DNA from: Sialis fuliginosa
Lineage: Eukaryota; Arthropoda; Insecta; Megaloptera; Sialidae
Direction of reading: 5' to 3'
NCBI GenBank assembly: GCA_961205875.1
Contig: OY540818.1
Coordinates: 604,001 to 668,000, forward strand
Length of the DNA: 64,000 bases
Under the pieces are notes generated by a model that saw only the letters and a program-made list of their open reading frames with translations, ran no database searches and was not told where the DNA came from. The position numbers and the translations under genes were made by a program. Shown here one piece after another: positions 9,767 to 21,098 of the stretch (its first letter is position 1; each line of letters starts with the position of its first letter).

Positions 9767-12184
9767 AGATGTTAACTGTAAAACAACTTAATTTGATCAT
9801 AGCATCTGTTTTACATTATTTCAAATTTTACGATTCTTTATTTTATAACTTTTGTGTCGTAGTATTTAACATTTTGTAATCATTAGCAAGTGTCCATCAC
9901 TGGGTGCCCATTACTGGTTTTACTTTATCCATTACTGGAGAAAAAACAAGGGTTATAATTTAAAAACAAACTACTATATATTTGCGAACTTTGGTAATTA
10001 AATTGATTTAATAATTACAAAAAGAAGCCCATTAATCCCAAAAATCAGTATAACATGCTCTTAAAGCGGCGAAGACTGGTGCCTGTACCTTATAGCTATT
10101 TATATGAAATGTAATTTTTAGCAGTAAGTTTCTACAGGTCGTAAATTAACTTACAACAAAATAAAAACATTATTATTATTATTGTTAATTATGAGATTTC
10201 TTTTCGCGATACGAACCGGAAAAATATTAAATGACTAGGATCGAGTTGTGGGAAAATAACTCAAGCTGTTTTTATAGTCCTAATTTGAGATTGATAATTC
10301 GGGTCAATGATACAAATACAAAATAGCAAAAAAAATTGACTTTAACGACAGGTTTTTGAAAACAAAACACAAGTAGGTATTGACCACTGTGTGATAATTT
10401 TTCGAAATTATGAACTGTATGATTATAACACTTATCTGATTGAATATTTTGCACATACCTTTGAAACTCCGGTGAAATCTCAACTGATACCTGCGATGGA
10501 TTCTGCTTCTGCGTGACGGGTAAATTTTAGGTAAAATGGAGGTTAGGATCGTCACGTTTTCACTAGAATCCCTCTTTATTCCAGTCAGGTAAGTCGTGGT
10601 GGCAATTAGGATATTACACAAAACAAAACTACACGATACACTTTTAAGTTGGTTGGTGAATTAATATAACATATAAAAATAAACTGCCCTGGTCGGCACA
10701 AGACTTTTTTATACATCATGATACAGAAGAAATTACATAAGTTAACACTTTCTTACATTACATTAGTATTTCTATACATCTATTTAATTGACAGTTGTAA
10801 GAATAATTGTTATTTTCATAGATAACTGGATTATTCAAACATATTATTAAAATTATTTTTTGGTCAATACATAAAAGATACAAAAAAAGAATAGAACATA
10901 AATTATAGAAAATAACGTTCTCTACAACTTTTATTGTAAACATTTTTTTCAGTTATGAACCCACTATAAAAAAATAAAAAATAATAATAAAAAAAAATAT
11001 TTCCTTGCACATTTTTTTTAAATATGATTATAAAAAAATTATAGATAGTAATATTCTCTATAACTTGTATCTTAAACATTTTTTTCTAATACGTACCGCT
11101 TAAAAAGTAATTTGAAAAATTAAAAAATTAAAGAAAATCGATTATTTCCTAAAAAAATGTTTGGGGGAAAAATGAACAGAACATAAATTATAGACAAGAG
11201 CATTTTCTATAACTTCAATTTAAAACATTTTTTTCTACTGCGCACTGTTTCAAAAATAATTCGAAAAATTCAAAAATTGACATCAGTAAACATCCGTTTC
11301 TGGTTTAGTGATGATTTTCAAAAATAGGAGGTGCACATCTAAAGTATACAAGAACCTTAAGTTTAAAATTTCATGTCTGTAAGTCTTACCGTTTTGGCTG
11401 CAGAGCGTTCACAGACATACAGACGCACAGACGTCATTGAGATAATGGTCGTACGTGATTCAGGGACCCTCAATACGTGTAATTCCGTTCAAATCTCGAG
11501 TTCGAATTTTTTCATGATCACTATATTTTATTATACAGTACATATCATGTATGTATAAACAAGAAAAATACGAAAATATGGAATGTGCAAACACGACAAT
11601 AATTATGTTACGACTGTAAAACGCAATAATCAAGTTTAAACAAAATCCGTTGCAAACTGATTTTGTAAGAATCTGCAATACCTGCCAAAAAAACAAAATA
11701 GCAACAAAAGTTGGTAGAGCGTTTATATCAAACTGACATGTTTCAATTGACAATATACTCGTAGAAACAGAGCTGAAAATGTAATACATTTTATTCGTAT
11801 TTTTAAACAACTTTTCTTTAAGTTTTGATGTTAATATAATACAATTAGAATTCGCTTTATCTCGGACAAAATTTTTCAACGGTATTACAACATTTCCATT
11901 TCTTTCAGAACATGGAAGTAAAAAAAGAATTTAAAAAAACCTCAATTATGCAAAATTTGTTCTTCAGAACACATGAAGAAGTACACCGCGTACCCCTAGA
12001 AACACTTGCGGGTATCTCTTGGTGTACACTATTTGGTAAAAACTGATCTAGAGTAACATGTTGGAATTTTTATTTATCAGAATTACTTAAAAATGTCAAT
12101 TGCGGCAGATCCGATTATAACAAACGATCACATGATTACAGATTTAGTGATCCAAAGAAAATATACATATTTATCCAATTGAAT
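9767..12184. other. AT-rich non-coding region with dispersed-repeat pieces
   Basis: No convincing gene is seen. About 10675-10950 carries a dispersed repeat: CTGCCCTGGTCGGCACAAGA near 10684 and the ACAAAAAAAGAATAGAACAT segment near 10880 recur at 15438 and 16470. From 10940 to 11290 a degenerate unit containing a CTATAACTT(TTATT) motif followed by AAACATTTTTTTC occurs about three times. About 11340-11530 (CAGACATACAGACGCACAGA then CAAATCTCGAGTTCGAATTT) has the look of a transposon 3' region common in insects, class not determined. The minus-strand open frames at 10304-10621 and 11460-11879 show no motif and I do not call them genes. Confidence 0.5.
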
Positions 12185-12328
12185 TAAGCCGCGTCGGTTT
12201 GGTCGTTTATCGGCCAACTTTTCGACACACATTGCAGTGGACATCTTCAGGGCTCTTCTAAAAGAAAAAGTCCACTGCAATGTGTGACAAAAAGTTGGCC
12301 GATAACACGACCAACCCGACACGGCTTA
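12185..12328. mobile_element. Short hairpin MITE
   Basis: A 144-bp inverted repeat: TAAGCCGCGTCGG at 12185 mirrors CCGACACGGCTTA ending at 12328. The arms continue through GTTATCGGCCAACTTT and CACATTGCAGTGGAC to a small AAAAG loop near 12260. The arms are about 65 bp and nearly perfect, so any RNA from here would form a strong hairpin. No open frame of note; target duplication unresolved. Confidence 0.7.
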
Positions 12329-12719
12329 CACCCAGAAGCCAAGATCCATATCAAGATCACCGCGGAAGCCTCAAGACGTGTACAATTGAATTAAATTCCA
12401 CAAATATGTTTAGAATCAACAGCTTTAAAATCATACGTTAGAAACAAACCACGAATTTAATTTTAAGGATACCAGAATTTTAAATATGCAAAAAATTTAA
12501 AAAATAGATAAATATCAGAAGAATTATATTTCTCACAAAAATTCTATTAATTTTAGAACTAATACTAAATATTTGCAACAAATTTACAGTAATCCAAATT
12601 AAAATTCAAAATTCATTTTTAACGATGAAAAATTCTATTTGTAAAAATTGTAAAAATAAGAAAAATATTATACACTTTAAATTTTATTAAAAAAAAAAAC
12701 TGGTTAGTTTTATATTATT

Positions 12720-13912
12720 TTTGTATATTGTATATGAATATAAATTATGTATTGTTTGTAGCACTGAAGAAGGATAGTAGTTTCCGAAAAAACAAAAATG
12801 ATAGATATAATAATACAAATATAAAAATGTACCTGATCATAATGTTTAGTTTATACAATAATTGTGATTTACCAAGTAAGTTAAATGAAAATAAGTTTTT
12901 AAACATTCAATTATATTGTATTAATTTAATTTTTAGCTGTAAATTTAAATGTATAATTACTAAGGATGTATGCACTGAGGATGGAATGATATTGTAAATA
13001 TTCCGAAAAAAAATAACAATAAAGCGCTAATTTTTTATGCTTCTACTTCAAATATAAAAATATTTTTTATTTGACCTTACAATCCCATATAAATACAATC
13101 ATCATAATAAAACTAATTATTATACCGGTTAATCAGCTGATATTTTATAACAGGACAAGAATCACCCGGGATAAACATATCATTAATATTAAGTAGGTAC
13201 TTACATATATCTTAAACACAAGTTATTACCAAACTAAATCTAACTTTAACAGGTTTCGATATTGACAAGAAACTCAATACGGGACAAGATTATTATAGCC
13301 ATAATAAGAAATCATGTCAATAACATTCTATTTCAAATTATAGCGTACGTTATTTACTGAAGCCTTTATTTTAAATATCATATTTTTGACGTGAATAACG
13401 TCTAGTGTTTCACTGGGTGAGAATTTCATAAACTTGACGTAACGCACTGAGATCAGTTTGTGCGCTAACGTAATTTTATAATCAGTATACCTCGACACTA
13501 GCACACGGGTTTTGGTCTCAAATTATATAAATCGATTAGAACTACGTAATACAAGTACAAAATTAACCAGTTTTAATGAATGAAAAACTTCATATTATTA
13601 AAAAAATAAAAATTTAATTAAATAACATTAATTAATTGAATTGAAATAAAAATGTGAGTATATATGTACTCTACACTCTACGTGGTTTCTCCCACTTTCT
13701 TTTCGTTGAGCTGGGATCAACGTATTTACAGTATTATCCTTGGAATAATACCATCTTTACTAACAAACAAAATATAGAAAATAACGATAATCGTTATTCT
13801 AAAGGGTGAGATAGCTTGAACCTTTTTTGGACGCTTGTACCCAAATGCAATAAGTATACTGTTGTATATCTCACATTATTAATAACACGCTGTTACTAGA
13901 TATAGTTTTTTT
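12720..13912. repeat. Dispersed repeat, copy A (uninterrupted relative of 23394-30850)
   Basis: This 1.2-kb stretch is paralogous to three separated blocks further on: 12720-12810 matches 23394-23480 (GCACTGAAGAAGGA then GTTTCCGAAAAA), 13110-13340 matches 23495-23538 plus 29448-29640 (CAGCTGATATTTTATAACAG, then AATCACCCGGGATAAA), and 13350-13860 matches 30357-30850 (TTTACAGTATTATCCTTG and neighbours). Copy A lacks the LINE and the 29640-30357 insertion, and so works as a near-empty site for both. The parent element is not identified. It is non-coding apart from a short motif-free frame at 12728-12997. Confidence 0.75.
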
Positions 13913-13920
13913 ATGAAGAT

Positions 13921-14304
13921 CAGTGGCGTATTTACGTAAAGTGCCGCCCTGGGCCAAAAAAATGCCGCCCTGGGTAAAAAATTGCCACCCCTGAATCAAG
14001 AGAAAATATAATATATTTTTAACAGTGAAAATTCCTGAAGTTTATATAAATAATGGAAAATATAAACCACATAAAAAACTGATGCCCCTTTTTTTTTTTA
14101 GTTACGTTAATTGAAATTTCTAATTTTATAAAGTAAAAAGATTGTAATATAGAGAAATAAAAACTTGAAGACCTTTTTTTTTAGTCTTACTACTCATTTT
14201 TCGTTTCTCTATATTTTTTAAATATACTCAAAAAAATTTACCGCCCCTCTCAGTCTGCCGCCCTAGGCCATGGCCCCCATGGCCCCATGGTAAAAACGCC
14301 TCTG
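13921..14304. mobile_element. hAT-like MITE, 8-bp TSD ATGAAGAT
   Basis: The ends CAGTGGCGTATTTACG (13921) and AAAAACGCCTCTG (ending 14304) are imperfect inverted repeats, and ATGAAGAT directly flanks both (13913-13920 and 14305-14312). CAG...CTG ends with an 8-bp duplication are the hAT pattern. Next to each end are GC-rich GCCGCCCTGGGCC / GCCGCCCTAGGCC blocks in an otherwise AT-rich 384-bp body. Non-coding, non-autonomous. Confidence 0.85.
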
Positions 14305-14312
14305 ATGAAGAT

Positions 14313-15420
14313 ATATACAAAAAGTGTTCTTAAACATTTGTGGATTCCGTTATAGGTGCATTATTTAATTTATTTCTCCACAATGACTCAGTCTGTTCCC
14401 GTATCAATTTCAAATTTAATATTAACATTTTCTACTTAAATTATTCTCGTATACGGTTTGATATGTACAGTCACCTGCATTAATGGTCTTGCAATTTGTA
14501 TTCATTTTCGTTTATCACAAACTTAGTAGGCTCCTCCCATTTGATTATTATAATATTTAAATCATTTCTCCATGTATCAAACAAAGACAGATATTTTGAA
14601 ATTCATTTGCTAGATAAAGAACTACTCTTCGTTTATAATAAGTACTCATATATATTTGTGCAATTAAATTATTATGTAATCCATTGAAAATTGTATAAGT
14701 AAATTTTGTGGTAATAAATATTTGATATTCCGAATTTTAGTATTTAAATATATTAAACTTGATATAAAATTATATGTCTCATTAATATGGATGAGGTGAA
14801 GATTAAAACGTTTGAAGGGGGGTAGGAGTATGTAAGCCACCCTCCCCCCACTGAAAGGCGAAGGATATTCGTTTAATGTTATGCTCCCCTTAAAAAAACT
14901 TATAAATTTAAAGTAATTTAAATAAAGGGGGTGGGATCATAGGGGTCATACCCCATAAGAAACAACATATGTAAAATTATAGCAAATCAAATAAAAATTT
15001 CTTAATTAAATATACTACAATTCTTTTGCTTCGAACTTCAAAACTTGTTTTGTCTACCCCTTTCTCAAATTTGAAGTTAGTATTTTAAACCATTTTTTTC
15101 AATTTCGGATTTTGATGGCAATACCCATTTTAACCTTCTCTGAATCCATTCTGATTATTTTCGACTTGAAGGCTATGTGCCGATCTGTAGTCGTTAACAA
15201 ACGACAAAGAAAGTCTAGTGATAGCCATTGCACCTTTTTAAATGTAATTTAAAATTTTGAAAATTTTAAACTAGTCATTATAATGCCTAATAACTATAAA
15301 AAAGTTTGAAATTTTTATATTTTGTTAAATATGTATACCTACGAGTGGGTTAAAATTAACGCATGTGTTATTGCAAAGGTAGTGATTTTATTGTTTATAT
15401 TTATATTACAAGAAACGCAA
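14313..15420. other. AT-rich sequence, no gene seen
   Basis: I see nothing I can name. A pair of G-rich/C-rich blocks (GAAGGGGGGTAGGAG near 14814 and GGGGGTGGGATCATAGGGG near 14927) stands out from the AT-rich background. Short open frames (14496-14687 +) are low-complexity translations without motifs. Confidence 0.4.
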
Positions 15421-16530
15421 ATTATTATTGCAAATAAACTGCCCTGGTCGACACAAGACTTTTTTGTACATCATTTCAAATGTTTTTATTATAAATCGGT
15501 ATAATAATTTTTATGTTTAAAAAAATGTTGTTTTGTCAATGGCTTCTTATTTATTTAATACTAGCGCATTGGCCCGGTGTTACCCGGGGATATTAATTTA
15601 ATTAAACATAAAGTAATCATGCCCACCCGACATGCCCACCCAACATGCTCACATGCTAACAACACACAGTTCACCACGAATTGTTTTTTTCCGACTTCAT
15701 AAAATTTACCCAAAATATCCACAAATTATACACCTAAACTTAACCTATCCATTAGTGAAAACCGGAATAAAATCCATTCAGTAGATATTGAAAAAATCGT
15801 GTAATATTATATTTTCTCCCAGGAAACACCAGGTCTTATCTTAGAATTTGTATGAAAATCAAAAATAAATAAATAGGTTACCTTTCTTGGAAGTTCTTTA
15901 TTGTAATTTATAAAAATCTATTTATTTATATTGTACAATGCATATTTTTTCATTCAAACTCATGGTGGAAAGATATATTATATTTGTAGATATCATGATT
16001 CAAACTGACATTCTCATACCTATAGTAATTGTTTTCAGCGTCTTATATTCCATAGCTACTGTGTTTTTCTATAAATGACAGTTCTATGCTCTGACATCAT
16101 AGAAACAAAAGACGCTGTGCAAAAGATTCCTTTTCATCTTTTGATGTTAAATTTTAGATTTTCATAAAATATTATTAGCCACGATACTGCTCGTAAAAAT
16201 TATCTGACTATTGCTGAAAACCGCATTTAAATCGGTTCAGTAATTTCGGAGTCTATAAGCCACACACAAACGAACATTCATTTTTATATATATATATAGA
16301 TTTCAACAGTTTGGCACGTTTTAGATATTATTATTTCTATACATCTATTTAATTGACAGTTATAATAATAAATTATTTTATTTTCATAGATAACTATGTA
16401 GATTTCATATTATTAAAATTAATTTTAAATAAAAACTAAATTATTATTTTTGGTCATTTCATAAAAGATACAAAAAAAGAATAGAACATAAATTATAGAA
16501 AATAATGTTCTCTACAACTTTTATAGTCCA
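15421..16530. repeat. Second copy of the 10675-10950 repeat with a nested element
   Basis: Flanks 15430-15480 (CTGCCCTGGTCGACACAAGA) and 16325-16525 (TTTCTATACATCTATTTAAT onward) match the repeat at 10675-10950. Between them, about 15560-16305, lies a different repeat that starts TACTAGCGCATTGGCCCGG, contains GTTACCCGGGGATA, and ends CACACAAACGAACATTC followed by a (TA)n tract and GATTTC. Elements with such TACTAGC...(TA)nGAT ends are abundant in insect genomes, but I cannot fix the class from sequence alone. No coding capacity. Confidence 0.5.
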
Positions 16531-17449
16531 GGCTGTGGAGGCTAAAACAGATTATTTTTGGGTACAGTTTTAATACTAACAGCATTTGTTACAAATATGG
16601 TGTAGAATAATACCCTAAGTTTGCTCCGATTTTGGTTGTCCGCGACAGGAGTTATCCATGGTTCATTTGCAAAATTCTTAAGATTTTCTGACTTTTGGTA
16701 AATAGCGGTCTAAATAAGTATGATACAAAAAAAATGTCATGTAAAATTTTGAAAAAAATTTAAAAAATCATTTGTTTATCCGTTACGCTGATTAAAATGG
16801 CTGAAAACACACTCTTTTAAGCAGTAATAACTAATAAAGTTTAACGTTTTTTAAGTTGATATCCCTGGAAAATAAACATTCTGTAGTACAGAACATTCAC
16901 TGAAAATTAGGACCTGATATCTTCAATTGTTTTAGTTTAATTAAATTATTAATAATGGAATCGTGCTTGTTTATGATTCACAATACAATTTTTTGTAAAA
17001 CCTTTATTTTTATAAAACTGTTTGTATGTGTTTCCAAAGACTTATATAATCGATTGTCGCCATAAAAAAGTAAAATTTATCAATATGGCAAATAGTGGCA
17101 TTGAAATCTTATTGTTGAGTTTTTTTTAATATAAAAAAATACAGTTGTTTCATAGAACCAGCAACATTAAAAAAATAATAGCCATTTTTTTTTTGCTCTC
17201 GAAAAATATGATGTGTAAAACGTAAAATGTAATAGCAAAAAATAATATATTAATATTTAATTGTTAAAATGTATAAAAATAATATCCAAATCCAATATAA
17301 ATTGTAGATACATATTAGATTTAAAATATACATAAGTAAATAACCATAATAAATATAAGAAATTAGGTAACAAAAACAAAATTTGTAATAATAAATCATT
17401 ATTTGAAATGGACGTATATTTATTGTTTTTATTTAAAATGTTATTAAGT
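16531..17449. other. AT-rich sequence, no gene seen
   Basis: Non-coding by inspection. It is AT-rich with homopolymer runs and no frame longer than chance with any motif. I found no paired ends and no match to the other repeats in this window. Confidence 0.35.
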
Positions 17450-18740
17450 GTAAGCTCCGCCCTAAAAAAAGATAACCGATGATGTTTGTCTTTAAATTTG
17501 AAATCTGTTGTAAGCGATTATGGCCTTTAGGGTGCCAGACGAGCAGTGTTGCCAGAACGTACTTTTTAGTACGGTTTTCGTACTATTCATGACCCGACCG
17601 TACCAAAATCGTACCTCAGCTCTGACCGTACCTTTTGCTCCACAAAGATTTTTACAAACTTTTATTCAGCTTCACTACGTAAAAAAATAATTTTTTATTA
17701 TGAATAACATCAATAAAAATAAAAGTAAAAATAATACGTACCTTAATTTTTCGTCTATATTTACTTTTCAGTATTTTTTTAACGAAACATAAAAGGCGTC
17801 CATTAATTACTTGATAATTGATGTCTTTTAACACAAAATAAAATAAAGAATATAATTAAATAAAAAATAATAATTCAAATACATTTCTAACAATTTTAAC
17901 ATTTGTAGTATCAGGGGTTGGGGGCGACAAAAAAAGTTATTTAATCACAACAGTTTGAAACCGTACCTTTTTGTCAAATTCCGTACCATTTTGGTAAGCC
18001 TATCGTACTTTTTAAGGAGTTCATACTGGCAACACTGCAGACGAGTTCTGCAGGCGACTGTACATAATTTATACAATTAAATAACAAAGTATTAAATGGT
18101 TTTTCTAACGTATTATCATTTGATAAATAATTATGTCTATTTACATTCCAATTATTTATTTTGCGGCACACTGTCGCAACATGACCTGTGTTACCACATG
18201 AAAAACATTTGGAATGCTTAAACCTGCATCTGAACGCTGTGTGTCCATTCCTGCCGTCAATGTGACGTCATCGCTTGTAGTGCTGCGCCGACATGCTGAC
18301 ACCGCCGCCGTAGACTTTCTGAAACCTACACCGCGCTGCTGCACGTGGCGATCCATCTTGAAGATTGGTTCCTGCTTGACCTTTATAGCCTCTTCATGCC
18401 CTTTTAAATCCACTGTAGCTTCTTTACTCTGCACTATTTGTACGGCCTTTTCGATTTGTAGATTAGTGGCGTCTTCTTCAAATAATCACGACAAATTTTA
18501 ATACATTCGACGAAAATTTGCAACTATTTGCTAGACTTCTCACCCTTGCGAGCCATTCTATAACTGATTCTGATTAATTTTTTTTTTGTACTATAAAAAT
18601 TCATTCTTGCCGCGAAGTACGATTGTATTGGCTTGAATTGATCATCAAAAATACCTTCGACTCTGGCATAGCTTGTGCACACAAATCGAACATCAATCAT
18701 ACGCCAGTTTATTTGTTGTATATTAGGGTGTATTATTATA
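17450..18740 (-). pseudogene. Gypsy gag relic with CCHC knuckle, split by a MITE
   Basis: Read on the minus strand from about 18740, broken frames resemble Gypsy gag: FDDQFKPIQSYFAARMNFYS near 18650, then an EEDATNLQIEKAVQIVQSK segment near 18450, and a CCHC knuckle CFSCGNTGHVATVC near 18170-18210. The same order occurs in the intact Gypsy gag at 61356-63569. At least two frame changes separate these segments. A hAT MITE (17544-18037) interrupts the 3' part, and sense-like codons resume beyond it towards 17450, though the exact lower limit is uncertain. The + strand frame at 18214-18501 is the shadow. Confidence 0.72.
17544..18037. mobile_element. hAT-like MITE, 8-bp TSD CAGACGAG
   Basis: It begins CAGTGTTGCCAG at 17544 and ends CTGGCAACACTG at 18037, a perfect 12-bp inverted repeat, with CAGACGAG directly flanking both ends (17536-17543 and 18038-18045). 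Subterminal sequence carries repeated GTAC-containing words (CGTACTTTTTAGTACGG, CCGTACC, CGTACTTTTT) on both sides, likely transposase-binding repeats. It is 494 bp and non-coding. Removing it and one duplication would rejoin the two parts of the Gypsy gag relic. Confidence 0.9.
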
Positions 18741-18943
18741 AGAATAATTCATTATTGCATATAAATTAAATCTTTATTCTATAATTTCTAAAACGAAACT
18801 GTACAAGTTAAATATCTATTTCTTATCTCTAAAATACGTCATAAATTTTAATCCTATATACATTATATTATTTATTATAAATACATATAGATATACAATA
18901 CATTACATTTTGTAATGTCACTTGTGTGACGTGTGGTCGCGCG

Positions 18944-19799
18944 CATGGGCGTAGCCAGGGTGGGGCAGAGGGGGGGGGGGGGGGGGGCGCTTGCCCCCCC
19001 CCCTAGCTTGTGGACAAACAGTAATAAGTAAATCAGTATTATTGTCCAAACAGGGATATTTCTAGACTTCTATGATGTCCATTGAATTTTTAAACGTAAA
19101 TTTATATTTTGGATCCAGAAAATAAAATATCAAAGTTTTTTTTAATCACAATCTTTTATTTTTGCATGTAAACTAAAATATCAGGGAAAATTAAAAATAA
19201 AATAAAAACACCTAAAGGCAAAGGTCGCAGTATTGGCAACAGTGAAAACTGTGTTTTGTGTTAAAATAACTACCCACAAAAGCATGCGCAAGGGGGGACG
19301 CTTGTCCCTCCCCCTAGCTCGTGAAGTAAGAGTAACAAATTAATCAGTTCATTGGCTAAATATTGACATTTTTAGATTCGAAAATTTAAATATCATTGTT
19401 TTTTTTATTGTAATCTCTTGTTAAAGCGGGTAAACTATTTTTATCTTTTTTATACAAAAAAAAAGTTTTATATTATCAATTCAAATTAGATCGATTTTTT
19501 ACATTAAATAAAAAAAAAACACCAAAATAGCAACGTAGAGTACATTTTTGTAGAGGATTTTGTATTCAAAAAGATATGCACATACATATAAATTTAATTG
19601 ATTGAAAAAAATGTGGCAAAAATAAAAGAAGAAATGAAAAAAATAATGACTTTTCATTGTTACTTTTTGCGCACCTATCTAGAGATATAATAAATAATGA
19701 AAATGTTAATTTTTTCAATACTAGGCAAAACATGCCGATCAATCGGTTTCAAAAAAAAAAATTTGCCCCCCCCTGAACAAAATCCTGGCTACGCCCATG
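18944..19799. mobile_element. hAT-like MITE, 8-bp TSD GTCGCGCG
   Basis: The ends are CATGGGCGTAGCCAGG (18944) and CCTGGCTACGCCCATG (ending 19799), an exact 16-bp inverted repeat, directly flanked by GTCGCGCG (18936-18943 and 19800-19807). The 856-bp body contains a partial internal duplication: a GCGCTTGCCCC..CCCCCTAGCTTGTG block near 18987 recurs near 19290 as GACGCTTGTCCCTCCCCCTA, each followed by AGTAA..AATCAGT. A run of 17 G lies at 18970-18986. No coding frame of note. Confidence 0.88.
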
Positions 19800-19854
19800 G
19801 TCGCGCGTTGTCGTGTAGAAGTATAAGACCTTTCCTATTGACTAATGCTGGACA

Positions 19855-20744
19855 TATGCAGGGGTCGAAACAAGTTGTGTTCAAAAATACTGATTTTACT
19901 GACACAGAAATCTAAAAATACTGACTTTTACTGATAATTCGACTGTATCACAACGCTTAACTTTTCTCAGCCGTATATCTCGAGAACTATTGGTCCTACG
20001 GAAATTGTGTACAGGTCTTTTTGTATGTAAAATTAGCTAAAGAACAAATTTTATAATAACTAAAATTTCCGCAAAATCAATAGTTTACGGGATATTTGTA
20101 AAAAACTGATTTTCGCGACCTTTGACAACTTTTTTTGTGCACACGATTTCGCAATGGAATTTTCAGACGTTATTTCTTATGCTAAATAAAGATAATCCAA
20201 GTGAGAAAAATTTATTTGGATTTTTTTTCGCATATCAGTCGTATTTTGCCTCATTTTCCTGGGCTATTAGTTTATTTTGGCATTTTTGTACTAAATAAAT
20301 ATCAACCATTTACATAATATTATTTGTATACATAAATTCTTAAATTTAGTACAATAGAATTCTTTTTAGCTACTATTATTTACATATACTACGTATGTAA
20401 TTTTTCTCACCGAACTTGACATAGCCAGTGCTAGGGTGAGATTATGTTGTTTATACATATGTTCACGTATACATACGTTACAATTATATCATAAAATATC
20501 TTCTAAAAGTTGATAATAAACAATACAAATAATACAACATAGAACATTATTTAAAATTTGAATATATTTTTCACGGTAATTGTGTCGTTTTGAAGTCAAA
20601 TAGTGAGTTTTTTCACAATAAATAGGGCTCCAATGTGAAAACTTTGAGTACCAAACCCAAAAAACTGACCATTTTTCCAAAAAACGTACTTTAAATGATC
20701 GGGTTAGAACAAACTTTTTACTGACCAGTTTTGACCCCTGCATA
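19855..20744. mobile_element. Putative TIR element inserted at a mariner relic
   Basis: TATGCAGGGGTCGAAAC at 19855 is mirrored by GTTTTGACCCCTGCATA ending at 20744. The stretch between holds a dispersed repeat (about 20040-20285) that recurs at 46210-46440, with CAATAGTTTACG, GCACACGATTT and TTTTCCTGGGC blocks. The right end abuts the mariner relic. I could not find a clear target duplication, so the outer limits are approximate. Confidence 0.5.
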
Positions 20745-21058
20745 CGAACCCCAATTTTTTATGCATTTCGTAAATTTGTTGATAATACCTTTCTGCTGTA
20801 ATTATTTCACCAGGATTTAAGAAGTTATAGTGGATTAATCCCTGTACAAACCACCAAACGGGCAAAATTATCTTCTTTGGATGCAAACTTGGCTTTGGAA
20901 AGTGTTTAGAAGCTTCAGCTTTATTTAACCACTGCCCTGAACGTCTTCTATTGTCAAATAAAATAATTTTTAATTGCACATGACAATACGTTCCAAAAAT
21001 GGATCGTTTTTGTTTTGTATAAGAAGCATAGAGCAAATTTCGTAACGACGATTTTTGT
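20745..21058 (-). pseudogene. Mariner transposase relic
   Basis: Minus-strand frames show mariner transposase features. Near 21000-21058 in one frame is a segment like RYEICSMLLIQNKNDPF. After a frame change come FDNRRRSGQWLNKAEASK and SLHPKKIILPVWWFVQGLIH, then FLNPGEIITAERYYQQIYE. The DEKW-like catalytic segment is disrupted between the two frames, and the second catalytic region (YDNARPH type) is missing, cut off by the element at 19855-20744. It is a dead fragment. It lies just upstream of, and antisense to, the host-gene exons at 21099-22629, probably within an intron of that gene. Confidence 0.85.
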
Positions 21059-21098
21059 GATTTTCGCTTAATATAACTTTGTTTTTTTTATTGTACAG

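Noticed and set aside
10304-10621. 105-codon minus-strand frame with a basic stretch
   Set aside because: No start context, no known motif, AT-rich surroundings and no splice structure that joins it to anything. Length is within chance.
11460-11879. 139-codon minus-strand frame
   Set aside because: Hydrophobic, low-complexity translation of AT-rich DNA with no family signature, crossing a transposon-like 3' region. Not supported as a gene.
12728-12997. 89-codon plus-strand frame
   Set aside because: Lies in a dispersed repeat whose other copy does not conserve the frame, and it is Asn/Lys-rich low complexity.
18214-18501. 95-codon plus-strand frame
   Set aside because: Antisense shadow of the Gypsy gag relic, which has the recognisable knuckle on the minus strand.
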